Assembly: GCA_038380435.1 (NCBI GenBank)
Contig: JAWZYU010000028.1
Location: 26,272,201 to 26,336,200, forward strand
DNA length: 64,000 bases
Direction of reading: 5' to 3'
Source of the DNA: Ryuthela nishihirai
Lineage: Eukaryota > Arthropoda > Arachnida > Araneae > Heptathelidae
Shown: positions 12,391 through 22,720 of the stretch, piece by piece
Numbering within the stretch: the stretch's first letter is position 1
Layout: each line of letters starts with the position of its first letter
Program-made: the position numbers and the translations under genes
The notes under the pieces: model-generated
Told to the model about the DNA's origin: nothing
The model's database searches: none
The model's input: only the letters and a program-made list of their open reading frames with translations

Positions 12391-14076
12391 CAGTGATTCC
12401 CAACCTTTTCTGGACCATCGCCCCCTTTTGAAAAGAACAAAAATTTCAACGCCCCCTAGTTCATAATAGTTAATTTTATATGAAATATTAAAATATTGTT
12501 GCATATTATCTGTACCTAATTTATCTGTTTATTTATCTGTTAAAAATCATAAAGCAGAAATTAATAAAACGACAACCAAATGTACAATAAAATTGTTTAT
12601 TAAAATTTTAAAAATAAACACAGAATCAATAAGAAAAAAAAATAATGAGATAAACACAAAATTAATAATAAATAAAAAAATTAATGGGATGGTTGAGGCT
12701 GGTGGAGTGTTAACAATTTGTTAATGTCGGGTTCCAATTTCGCTAACATCAATCGCAGATCGCCACGTTCAGTGATGTGTAGTCTGTTCCTCTTCTTTGA
12801 TAGTAAATTAGCTACTGCACTGAATCCACGCTCAGCCATATAGGACGAAGGAAATGCGATTAAAAACTTCTGTACTATTGCCCACAATCCAGGGTAGAGA
12901 ACTGGTATCGATTTTTGAAGCCAGAACTCTTGGTATCCATGTTTGAATTTTACTTTGAGTACTTCGTTAGTCGTGAGTTCTAAGAGTTCCTCTTCCAAAT
13001 TTGATGATTCTTCAGTATCTGTGTTTGCGAAAGGATCTAAAACCCAACTTGGTATATTCATGTTTAAAATATCTTGGAAACGCTCCGTAAAATCAACATG
13101 AAGAACTTCCAAGTGTTGGCAGTAAGTAAGTAAATCTTCCGGTTTTGCAGAGACTGCTGATAATGTGGGAAAGTGGTGGTATTCACCTCTACCTAGATTT
13201 CGTTTGAATAGAAGAAGTTTTCCCGCAAAAGCAGCAATGACGTTTTTTGTTTTATTTAAATTCAATTCATCACCTTGCAATTGTAAATTAACTTGATTAA
13301 ATATTTTAAACAGGTCTGTAAAATAAGCGATGTCATTTTTTGACATAAGCAAGTTTTCGCGCAATTTTTCGCCTCTGTCTTCAAGAAAGTCCAATACGGA
13401 GTCAAATAGATTGAAAAAACGATTCAGACAAACACTTTTAGAGAGCCAACGTACGCAGCAAGTGATTGTAATCTTCATCATTTTCATTACAAAGCTTACC
13501 AAATAATCGGTCATTCAGTGAATTGCTTCTAATCTTATTGATTGCTTTAATAACGTAATGGAGCGACGTACCATTGGTTCATCACGTTGAACCAGATTCA
13601 CAGATTGGTTCATCACGTTGAACCAGATTCACAAGTGTAATGTTAATATTATACCTTATGTTCTGACGTGGTGTAACTACGTACCATAAAGCATACTCAA
13701 AGCGACTTGGAATGGGAAAACGTATTGAAGCTTATATCCAATCTGTGATCTTGAAGAGAACTTTTGAGAGCATCTCAGTCGACTTCAGACGTACCAGTAC
13801 GCTAGTAGGCGGTAGCAGGGAACTTATTGTCCAAGCTGCAGTTGAAAAGCTGTACATGACGGATGAGGTAGTGGATGACCAGAATCACCAGGAAGACACC
13901 ACAGAATAGAAGAGAAAAAAAGGTTGTCACAGAAAATTCCATTAAATTTATTTATTTATTTGACCGTCCCTCTTGACTGCCTCAACGCCCCCCATTTGCC
14001 TCTGGATCCGCTACCGCCCCCATCGAAGGCTCCAGCGCCCACTGGGGGGCGGTATCGCCCCCGTTGGGAATCTATG
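12391..14076 (-). mobile_element. hAT transposon with 8-bp TSD
   Basis: The 8-bp duplication CACTAAAT is at 12383-12390 and 14077-14084. The termini CAGTGATTCCCAAC and, on the other strand, CATAGATTCCCAAC form a short TIR with two mismatches, followed by GC-rich subterminal runs. An 8-bp duplication and a CAGTG-type end are hAT hallmarks. The element is 1686 bp, short for an autonomous hAT, and keeps only the C-terminal transposase. A 30-bp tandem duplication lies near 13573-13632. Confidence 0.92.
12681..13514 (-). pseudogene. hAT transposase, C-terminal part
   Basis: This 277-residue frame resembles the SCAND3/FAM200/ZBED5-like group of hAT-derived proteins. Visible landmarks are RWLSKSVCLNRFFNLFDSV near residue 22 and the hATC dimerisation region with FPSSYMAERGFSAVANLLSK near residues 225-244. 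The N-terminal BED zinc finger and most of the RNase H-like domain are missing; family members are usually about 600 residues. The frame is open to the stop, so truncation may be recent or it may be an internal deletion derivative. The reading is secure; function is not implied. Confidence 0.85.
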
Positions 14077-14125
14077 CACTAAATTAATGAAACTAATTTA
14101 TGTGTGACCGTAGTTTTCGGCAAAG

Positions 14126-14785
14126 GGTTGTGTTGTTTTACCTCTGAGCGGCACTTTTTTGCACACAATGGTCTAAATAGCCAGGTCACAAGAACTCCGA
14201 TTATCTCCGCAAAATTCCCCGCCCCCTGCGCACGGTCAGCGGGGGACACCGATGGGCTTGGAAAGACCGCCGTCCATCGGATGGGACGTTAAGCCGTGAT
14301 CCTTGTGCGGGACAGACATACCCTGTGAAAGTTAAAGAACACAATGACAAGAAGATGGCCTTGACGGGAGGCTACCATCTGTCTCCCAACAGTTGTTCAA
14401 GTGAGTCCCTTCCCCCAAACTTCTCTGAGCCTTCGGGGTCCTTGTGACCTGGCCATTTAGCCCATGGTATGCAAAAAAGGGCCGCTAATAGGTAAAACAA
14501 CCCAATCCAAGAACTCCGAAGGTTCACAGAAGATTGGTGGAGGGGACCAACTGGACAGCTGTTGGAAGACAGCTGTTGGAAGACCTCCCGTCAAGGCCAT
14601 CCATCATATTCTTTAACGTGCACAGGGTATGTCTCTCACGCACACGTGCCACGGCTTAACATCCCATCCGAGACGGCGGTTTTTCCAAGCCCATCGGTAT
14701 CCCCTACTGACCGTGGGCAGGGCGGGAGTTCTGCTGAGAACTGTAGATTATGAGCTTGGCGCGTTACCGACTGAGCTGCCCCCCC
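14126..14785 (-). mobile_element. SINE A split by another SINE A
   Basis: The outer minus-strand copy is 14126-14200 plus 14508-14785, with its head at the right end. The inner plus-strand copy (14201-14507) interrupts the 3' module. The duplicated target CAAGAACTCCGA is at 14189-14200 and 14508-14519. Confidence 0.92.
14201..14507 (+). mobile_element. SINE A, head-truncated, nested
   Basis: It begins in the core at TTATCTCCGCAAAATTCCCC and lacks the tRNA-like head. It ends with AAAACAACCCAATC. The 12-bp duplication proves insertion into the older SINE. Confidence 0.92.
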
Positions 14786-14786
14786 A

Positions 14787-15172
14787 GGGGGGGGGGGTGG
14801 CTCAGTCGGTAGCGCGCCAGGCTCGTAATCTGTAGTTCCCAGGTTCGAGTCCCAGCTGGGTGAGCGTTGAGGTTTATCTCCGCAAAATTCCCTGCCCTGC
14901 CCACGGTCAGTAGGGGACACCGATGGTGCTTGAAAAGGCAGCTGTCCGTCGGATGGGACGTTAAGCCGTGGCCCCGTGTGCGGGAGAGCCATACCCTGTG
15001 CACGTTAAAGAACACGCTGGATGGCCTTGACGGGAGGCTACCATCTGTCTCCCAACAGCTGTTCCAGTGGGTCCCCTCCCCCAACCTTCTCTGAGCCTTC
15101 GGGGTCCTTGTAACTTGGCCATTTAGCCCATGGTGTGCAAAAAGGTGCCGCTCAGAGGCAAAACAACCCAAC
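14787..15172 (+). mobile_element. SINE A, full-length, head-to-head with its neighbour
   Basis: The head (GGGTGGCTCAGTCGGTAGCG) starts within a few bases of the neighbour's head, across a C-run/G-run junction. The pair makes a long inverted repeat from about 14510 to 15172. Confidence 0.93.
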
Positions 15173-15939
15173 TTAACAACCTCCCCACCTCAGGCAAGGC
15201 ACCATGAACTTAGGAGCTTTCAGATCATCAGTTCATCTTCGCATAAAAAAACGTTGTTTTATCTTCACACCCGGTCCAACTGCACTGTTTCTTTAGGGCA
15301 AATTGTTCTCTATCTAAATTGCTTAAGATGCAAAGCACTCACTGTAAAGGAACAAATGAGAAAAGAAATGTATTTCAATACGCAGCCTTTTGTTAAAGAA
15401 TAATATTAATAGAATAGGCACGCGTTACAGATAAGAGTGAGAAATATTCATAGTAAGAAAAAACTCAGTGCGATGCCGTCCAAAAGTATTGGCCTTTAAG
15501 AGTGATCAAGACTTACTTCAAAGCATTCTTGAAACCAGCTCTCATGTTTTGTCATCCGCATCAACTTCGGTTTTTGTTGCCACCTAATGTGGTCTCCTTT
15601 GCGAAAGTGCCGAGCCAACATTCTTTATGCTCTGAATGAGCAACCTTTGTGTTCATTTCGCGCTTTCGGAAGTAACGAATTCCGTTTCCTGCTCTATTGA
15701 GCAGCCGACCTCTTTCTCTTTGTATCTTCGTCCATAAGAGAAAAAAAAATATGTTAGTGGATTTATACCTCCAAGCAATAAGCTGCTTCTGCTCTGAAAG
15801 AGCCGAAGATGCATCATTCATACAAAACACGAAGATCTCTTTGGTTTTCGCATTCTGGGAGTTGTCATAGAAACCTCTAAGAGAGAACTGTCCTCTTTCC
15901 CACTCTCCCTGGACAACTGCAAGTACAGAAAGCTGCGTG
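15173..15939. other. No gene or known repeat seen
   Basis: The minus-strand frame reaching 16097 reads partly through an old SINE and shows no recognisable domain. I do not support it as a gene. Confidence 0.5.
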
Positions 15940-16168
15940 AGTTCGGAAAGGTTACATCCGTCGCATGACACGTTAAGCCCTTGTTCAGGAGGGTCATACC
16001 TTGTGTACGTTAAACGACACGCTGGATATCCTGGACCGCAGGCTAACATCTCTTTGCTGTGAAATGAGTCACTTTCTATCAGCATTATCTGAACCATTGG
16101 GGTACTTGTGACCTAGCCATTTAGCCCATTGTGTGCAAAACAATGCCATTCAGAGGTAAAACAAATCC
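15940..16168 (+). mobile_element. SINE A, old diverged copy
   Basis: The core (CGTTAAGCCCTTG, TGTACGTTAAACGACACGCT) and the 3' end (CTAGCCATTTAGCCCATTGT) can be followed. The head is lost. Confidence 0.8.
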
Positions 16169-16221
16169 CAGAAATAGATGTCTAAGTCAAAAAATAATTA
16201 GAGCAATTGAAGATAAGAAGT

Positions 16222-16510
16222 ACAATAATTACTCACATCATAAGTAGGTCGCACAATAATTACTCACGTCAATTATAAGTAGATCGCACAATAATTCACA
16301 TCAATTATAAGTAGGTCAATCAATTATAAGTAGGACTACTTATAATTGATGGATGGATGAATGGATTATAAGTAGGCCTACTTATAATTGCTTAAAATTA
16401 CGTCAATTATAAGTAGGCCTACTTATAATTGATGGTGGATGGATGGATTATAAGTAGGCCTACTTATAATTGCTTATAATTACGTCAATTATAAGTAGGG
16501 CGCACAATAA
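16222..16510. repeat. Palindromic repeats
   Basis: The near-perfect palindrome AATTATAAGTAGGCCTACTT (continuing ATAATT) and half-copies occur several times, spaced by GATGGATGGATT-like links. The tract can form several alternative hairpins. Confidence 0.85.
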
Positions 16511-16727
16511 TTGCCTACAGTAATAGTAAATAAGTCACTATATAATTAATTACCGACAGCCGGGAGTGGATCTGAAAAGAAAAAATAAAGAGGAGGGTAA
16601 AAGACTTGATATACATTGCAGTATAAATTTTCCTCCGTTTTAGAAGTCTATAAAAAAAATTCTTAAAAAATGTATGAAATATGTTTATATATGCATATGT
16701 ACGGGGTGCGTTCAAAACGTTTCCATG

Positions 16728-16791
16728 TGACCTGGCCATTTAGCCCATGGTGTGCAAAAAAGTGCCGCTCAGAGGTAAAACAACTCAACAA
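16728..16791 (+). mobile_element. SINE A, 3' end only
   Basis: Only the last 64 bp of the element are present, joined directly to transposase-like sequence. Confidence 0.8.
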
Positions 16792-16999
16792 AGCCTGCAG
16801 TACGCCATTCGATTTCAACACCTAACCAGAGATAACAAGAACTTTTTGAACAACTTGATAACGAGTGATGAGGCCCATTTTCATTTAAACGGGTACATCA
16901 ACAAACAAAACTGCAGATTTTGGGGTACTGAGAATCCCAGGGAATTACAATGAGTTTTACTCTTGCTGGACATCATACGTAGCCATTTTAGTCTCCAAG

Positions 17000-17239
17000 G
17001 GATGCTCTATAATAAAAAAAAATAAAATAAATACCCCCTCAAGCAGCTGCTTGCCATAGAGGTCTGACAGGAGCCTGTCAGTTTATATGCCACAGTAGGA
17101 GATCTGAGAGGATGGCAGGACCTCAGCAGAAAAACGACACACACATCCATGCCTAAATCCGGGACTCGAACCCAGGTCCCTTAGATCAGTAGCCAAGCGT
17201 GCTAATCACTCGGCCACGGGACGGCTGGATGCTCTATAA
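17000..17239 (-). mobile_element. SINE B with 13-bp TSD
   Basis: The target GGATGCTCTATAA is duplicated at 17000-17012 and 17227-17239. The tail is A-rich at the low coordinate and the tRNA-like head is at the high coordinate. Confidence 0.93.
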
Positions 17240-17647
17240 CCTGTAAAAAAAGAAAAAAAGATTGAAAATGACCAAGTTATGACTTTTTCAAACCCTTCAG
17301 TCTTTCAGTGGCCACCCTGTATAATTTGGGTATAAAGGTTCCGTGGTTCACTGTTCATAGGAAACGAAAAATAGCAATCGCAAATTTCGACTACAGTTTT
17401 CCTTTCAGGTTTTTAATGTATAAGTAGAGCCCTGCGGATAGCAAAATTCCTATCCGTAACCACTAGGTCTCATCCGAACCAGCATCTGCAAAACTTGATT
17501 AGCATCTGCGCATATTGCCTACTTAATAACCATCGAAATTTTGCGAATGCTTGACGTCTATTGTATATTTTCGAGAAATGAAATCACTCTATTGGTTTAT
17601 TAATGACTAATTAATGACTGAAAATTACGATGTGAAAAAAAATGAAA

Positions 17648-18055
17648 GCTTTTTGTTCGATTCGATTGTTTTACCTCTGAGCGGCACTTTTTTGCACACC
17701 ATGGGCTAAATGGCCAGGTCACATGGACCCCGAAGGCTCAGAGAAGGTTGGGGGAGGGGACCCACTGGAACAGCTGTTGGGAGACAGATGGTAGCCTCCC
17801 GTCAAGGCCATCCAGCGTGTTCTTTAACGTGCACAGGTATGGCTCTCCCGCACACGGGGCCACGGCTTAACGTCCCATCCGACGGACGGCGGCCTTTCCA
17901 AGCCCATCGGTGTCCCCTACTGACCGTGGGCAGGGCGGGGAATTTTGCGGAGATAAATCTCAACGCTGACCCAGCTGGGACTCGAACCTGGGAACTACAG
18001 ATTACGAGCCTGGCGCGCTACCGACTGAGCCACCCCCGCCCCGCTTTTTGTTCGA
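17648..18055 (-). mobile_element. SINE A, full-length, 13-bp TSD
   Basis: The element is 17661-18042, flanked by GCTTTTTGTTCGA at 17648-17660 and 18043-18055. All parts from head to AACCC-type tail are present. Its ORF of 119 residues is not a gene. Confidence 0.95.
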
Positions 18056-18128
18056 AAAACATGCTCTAGTAAATTTAGACCAAAAATTTATTTAATTCTA
18101 ATTTGGCAAATTGTTTTGAAATAATTTT

Positions 18129-18474
18129 GCTCTTTTAAATCAGCTGGGTCAGTGTTGAGATTTATCTCCGCAAAATTCCCCGCCCTGCCCACGGTCAGTA
18201 GGGGACACCGATGGGCTTGGAAAGGCCGCCGTCCGTCGGATGGGACGTTAATCCGTGGCCCCGTGTGCGGGAGAGCCATACCCTGTGCACGTTAAAGAAC
18301 ACGCTGGATTGCCTTGACGGGAGGCTACCATCTGTCTCCCAACAGCTGTTCCAGTGGGTCCCCTCCCCCAACCTTCTCTGAGGCTTCGGGGTCTATGTGA
18401 CCTGGCCATTTAGACCATGGTGTGCAAAAAAGTGCCGCTCAGAGGTAAAACAACCCAACCCAGCTCTTTTAAAT
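18129..18474 (+). mobile_element. SINE A, head-truncated, 12-bp TSD
   Basis: The element is 18141-18462, flanked by GCTCTTTTAAAT at 18129-18140 and 18463-18474. It starts at CAGCTGGGTCAG, just past the tRNA-like head. Confidence 0.95.
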
Positions 18475-19332
18475 GCAGTTATCGTAGATTACAGGAGGAC
18501 ACTTCTTTTCATTATTAAAGTAACTGTTCTCTAAAACTTCTTGATTTCCACGACTGAAATTTTCATTCGAGTGATATTTAATCCCCTTTTTCTACGTAAT
18601 ACCCCAGAAATATTTTGAATTTTTATTCTGCTCTTCCAGAAAAAAAAATCGCTGCTGTCACAAAGGATAATTTATTTTAACTTGTGGTTTTGTGTCAATT
18701 AACTTTTTTTTAGAGTCAATATCATCATTGAATATTCAAATATGGTATTTTAAACATTATCTCAAATAGTTTTTTCACTCATGTCAGCCATAAAAAATGC
18801 AATAATGTTTGTTGGTGTTTCTGCATATCTTATCAAATACGAGACTGTATCTGCCATCCGCTTTGACATCAATTTCTTTATCAGCGGTTTTATCAATTAT
18901 CCTCGTTAAGATTCGCCTAAAGATTTCAAATGCAGATTAGACCGCGGATATCCTCATTCCCGCAGATCTCTATGTATAAGAACAAAGACATTATTTATTT
19001 CTGAAGAAACACATGAACAAAAGTATAAATCAAATACAGAAAAATACTTCTTATGAAAAGTAAAACAACCCAACCCTATTTGAAGCAAATGATTTCTTTA
19101 TTTGTATTTACCAAACAAGAATATTATGTTTCAGTTTAAAATGAGAAAACTTTTGGTTATTCGCGTAAAGAAGAGATGATAAACTCATTATTTTAAAAAG
19201 ATGTCACTATTAATAAATAATTCTATTCAAGGACGGTTGAAAATAAATCGTGATTTCTTTTTCCACAGCAGAGGAAAAAAAATGGTTCCTAGAACTATGG
19301 AACCCTTAAATATTCTTGTTCTTTTTATGAAA
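18475..19332. other. AT-rich DNA, no gene seen
   Basis: I see no coding region. A 15-bp SINE A tail-like run (AAAACAACCCAACCC) lies near 19062. Confidence 0.5.
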
Positions 19333-19999
19333 CTAATGAAAAGGTTGGGTTGTTTTACCTCTGAGCGGCACTTTTTTTCCAAAAATGGCCAGGTCACATG
19401 GACCCCGAAGGTTCAGAGAAGGTTGGGGGAGGGGACCTACTGGAACAGCTGTTGGGAGACAGATGGTAGCCTCCCGTCAAGGCCATCCAGCGTGTTCTTT
19501 AGCGTTGGGTTGTTTTACCTCTGAGCGGCACTTTTTTTGCACACAATGGGCTAAATGGCCAGGTCACAAGGACCCTGGAAGCTCAGAGAAGGTTTAGGGT
19601 TGGGTTGGGTTGTTTTACCTCTGAGCGGCACTTTTTTGCACACAATGGGCTAAATGGCCAGGTCACATGGACCCCGAAGGCTCAGAGAAGGTTGGGGGAG
19701 GGGACCCACTGGAACAGCTGTTGGGAGACAGATGGTAGCCTCCCGTCAAGGCCATCCAGCGTGTTCTTTAACGTGCACAGGGTATGGCTCTCCCGCACAC
19801 GGGGCCACGGCTTAACGTTCCATCCGACGGACGGCGGTCTTTCCAAGCCGATCGGTGTCCCCTACTGACCGTGGACAGGGCGGGGAATTTTGCGGAGATA
19901 AATCTCAACGCTGACCCAGCTGGGATTCGAACCTGGGAACTACAGATTACGAGCCTGGCGCGCTACCGACTGAGCCACCCCCGCCCCCTAATGAAAAGG
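19333..19999 (-). mobile_element. Multimeric SINE A with extra 3' modules, one TSD
   Basis: The duplication CTAATGAAAAGG (19333-19344 and 19988-19999) encloses 643 bp. This is a full element at 19602-19987 plus a second partial 3' module (about 19509-19601) and a third, longer one (about 19345-19508). One duplication around all three shows they inserted as one unit. Confidence 0.92.
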
Positions 20000-20510
20000 A
20001 AAACAGTCTCATGGTCACAATAAGGTCAAGAAAAAAAAATTCCTAGGTTATCGCGAGTCTTAATTTAAGATATATAAAAAAAAGAAATTAATATATTTCC
20101 TAGTTTGGATTGAAATTGTCATGTTTTTTGACAGTACGTTTGTCTGCAAAGCACTGCTGTTTAAATGACTGTCAGTTTGGCTTCGTAATAGCACACGTCC
20201 TAGTGGGAATTTTCACAAAGGAGTGAAAGATAAATTTAATAACTCCCAGCTTCAAGAGATATTAGTTCTTCAGTTTAAGAACAGTGTGAAGAAATAGCAA
20301 GGCAGAATATCCCCCGCAAACATATTATTATTCTTCCCAATTGTAATGGTAACAAAGAACCTTAATCTCTCATGACAGCCCACAAAAAAAGTGAAATGGG
20401 TACCTATTGTGAGTTTTAATATCTCTGTGATAGACACATTCTTTCTGTTCTCTTTTCTACATGAGTATCCGGGCAATGATCTTTTTCAGATCAAGACCAA
20501 AGATCTTTCT
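20000..20510. other. No gene or repeat recognised
   Basis: The sequence is AT-rich and unique-looking. The small frames have no recognisable content. Confidence 0.5.
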
Positions 20511-20908
20511 CTCTCATCCATTGGGGCGGGGGTGGCTCAGTCGGTAGCGCGCCAGGGTCGTAATCTGTAGTTCCCAGGTTCGAGTCCCAGCTGGGTCAGC
20601 GTTGAGATTTATCTCCGCAAAATTCTCCGCCCTGCCCACGGTCAGTAGGGGACACCGATGGGCTTGGAAAGGCCGCCGTCCATCAGATGGGACGTTAAGC
20701 CGTGGCCCCGTGTGTGGGAGAGCCGTGCGCGTTAAAGAACACGCTGGATGGCCTTGACGGGAGGCTACCATCTGTCTCCCAACAGCTGTTCCAGTGGGTC
20801 CCCTCCCCCAACTTTCTCTGAGCCTTTGGGGTCCATGTGATCTGGCTATTTAGACTATGGTGTGCAAAAAGTGCCGCTCAGAGGTAAAACAACCCAACTC
20901 TCATCCAT
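20511..20908 (+). mobile_element. SINE A, full-length, 11-bp TSD
   Basis: The element is 20522-20897 (376 bp), flanked by CTCTCATCCAT at 20511-20521 and 20898-20908. The head has the anticodon-loop position CGT, and the tail ends AACCCAA. Confidence 0.95.
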
Positions 20909-21076
20909 CAATGTCCTGGATGAGATTGTGGAAATGCAATAGTCTCTGGGAATCATGGCAGATAGAGGATGCTCCCGCATGCTCATATCAAAGATGTGAA
21001 TTCTTTATTCTTTTGGACTTATAACTTGAAGACCTGTAAAAATCAGACATTCTGTTGATGGATGATTTATTGATGG

Positions 21077-21646
21077 TACAGTCGCTCAAAAAAGAATCCG
21101 AACGCTACGGTTGATTGCAGAATTCAGAAAAAATATATGGCAAGGAATTTTTTTTAGAAATTAGTGACTGGCAACCTTCGTGTCAGGTGACACGAAGGTT
21201 GCCAGATCACTAATTTCTAAGAAAGAAATCGTTGCCAGATATTTTTCTGAATTCTGTAATCAGCCCTAGTGTTCGGATATTTTTTAATATATATAATGCG
21301 TATTAATATATAATGCAATGAATATGGAGCGTGTGCAGTTACCGTTCACAGCAAACTGGAGCGGTTGCGGTTAATGTTCACAGCAGATTGGATCGTGTGA
21401 GCTCACAAACACATAGATCGTGTGGGCTCACTCACGGAAATATTGAGCGTGTGTAGTAACCGTTCACAGCAACGGTAACTGGAGCGTGTACAGTTACTGT
21501 ACACGCTCCAGATATTTTTCCTGAATTCTGTAATCACGTGACACGAAGGTTGCCAGATCACTAATTTCTAAAAAAATCGTTGCCAGATATTTTTTCTGAA
21601 TTCTGTAATCAATCATAGCGTTCGGATACTTTTTTGAGCGACTGTA
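21077..21646. mobile_element. MITE with long inverted ends, TA TSD
   Basis: The element is 21079-21644 between TA dinucleotides. The ends CAGTCGCTCAAAAAA and TTTTTTGAGCGACTG are inverted repeats. Next to each end is a foldback block built from TAGTGATCTGGCAACCTTCG and its complement. The centre has pieces of a CGTTCACAGCAAACTGGAGC repeat. There is no coding capacity. TA targets suggest mobilisation by a Tc1/mariner-type transposase. Confidence 0.88.
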
Positions 21647-21866
21647 CAGAAGTTAAAGAGACATCTCATTACTCTTTACGTGGTTTCTGTTCAATACTAA
21701 TTGTAAGTTTTGCCGAAAGGTTTTGTTGAGAAGTTAAAATAATCATTTGAATAAGGATTTTATTTAGTACAGGGTGCCAAAAAATAATGCGAAGTTTCGA
21801 GAGCCAATATATAGGGATATAATATATACAGAGTGGGTTTGGTAATATACGTATTCTGGGTCCGTG

Positions 21867-22246
21867 CCTCACCTCAAGGGACGGGAATGGCTCAGTCGAT
21901 AGGGCGCCAAGATCGTAATCTGTAGTTCCCAGGTTCGAGTCCAGGCTGGGTTTATCTCCGCAAAATTCCCCGCCCTGCCCATGGTCAGTAGGGGACACCA
22001 ATGAGCTTGGAAAAGCCGCCGTCCATCGACTGGGATGTTAAGCCGTGACTCCGTGTGCGGGAGAACCATACCCTGTGCACGTAACAAACACACTGGATGG
22101 CCTTGACGGGAGACTACCATTTGTTTCCAACAGCTGTTCCAATGTGTCCCCAACCTTCTTCGAGGTCCTTGTGACTTCGCCATTTAGCCCGTTGTGTGCA
22201 AAAAAAATGCCGCTCAGAGGTAAAATAAACCAAACCTCACCTCAAG
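21867..22246 (+). mobile_element. SINE A, full-length, 12-bp TSD
   Basis: The element is 21879-22234, flanked by CCTCACCTCAAG at 21867-21878 and 22235-22246. Small deletions lie in the core and near the 3' end. Confidence 0.93.
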
Positions 22247-22337
22247 ATACACCTTAATGTCTGTCAAAAGTTCATATTCCTAGACTTTTTGCTGAAGAGT
22301 TTTGGCCACAAACACAAATACATCTTCTTTTGATATA

Positions 22338-22720
22338 GGGGCGAGGGTGGCTCAGTCGGTAGCGCGCCAGGCTCGTAATCTGCAGTTCCCAGGTTCGAGT
22401 GCCAGCTGGGTCAGCGTTGAGATTTATCTCCGCAAAATTCCCCGCCCTGCCCACGGTCAGTAGGGGACACCGAAGGGTTTGGAAAGGCCGCCGTTCGTCG
22501 GATGGGACGTTAAGCCATGTGCAGGAGAGCCATACCCTGTGCACGTTAAAGAACAGGCTGGATGGCTTTGACGGGAGGCTACCATCTGTCTCCCAACAGC
22601 TGTTCCAGTGAGTCCCCTCCCCCAACCTTCTCTGAGCCTTCGGGGTCCATGTGACCTGGCCATTTAGCCCATGGTGTGCAAAAAAAGTGCCTCTCAGAGG
22701 TAAACTGATCAGCAACCCAA
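22338..22720 (+). mobile_element. SINE A at the 3' side of the mariner remnant
   Basis: It is a near full-length copy with a small deletion in the core and a disturbed tail. No target duplication is visible, and mariner coding sequence resumes only on its right side. Confidence 0.88.

Larger units (their letters stand above)
16702..17319 (+). mobile_element. Tc/mariner-type element remnant
   Basis: The ends read TA-CGGGGTGCGTTCAAA on the left and TA-CAGGGTGGCCACTGAAA on the opposite strand at the right, an imperfect TIR. Inside, 16790-16950 encodes a transposase fragment with SDEAHFHLNGYINKQNCRFW, typical of the second catalytic region of DDE_3 transposases. A short SINE A piece (16728-16791) and a SINE B (17013-17226) interrupt it. 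The TIR match is modest. Confidence 0.6.

Noticed and set aside
13712..13909. Plus-strand ORF of 65 codons as a gene
   Set aside because: It lies within the hAT element opposite the transposase strand and has no recognisable domain.
14787..14860. Functional tRNA-Thr(CGT) genes at the SINE A heads
   Set aside because: The heads continue directly into the SINE body, and they differ from a proper cloverleaf in several stems.
15561..16097. Minus-strand ORF of 178 codons
   Set aside because: Its N-terminal part is an old SINE A and the rest has no recognisable motif. There is no splice or promoter support.
17710..18069. Recurrent ORF with MALPHTGPRLNVPSDGRRPF as a gene family
   Set aside because: It is always inside SINE A on the tail-to-head reading strand, so it is a repeat translation. 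The same holds for the MGCFTSERHFFAHHGLNGQV frames.
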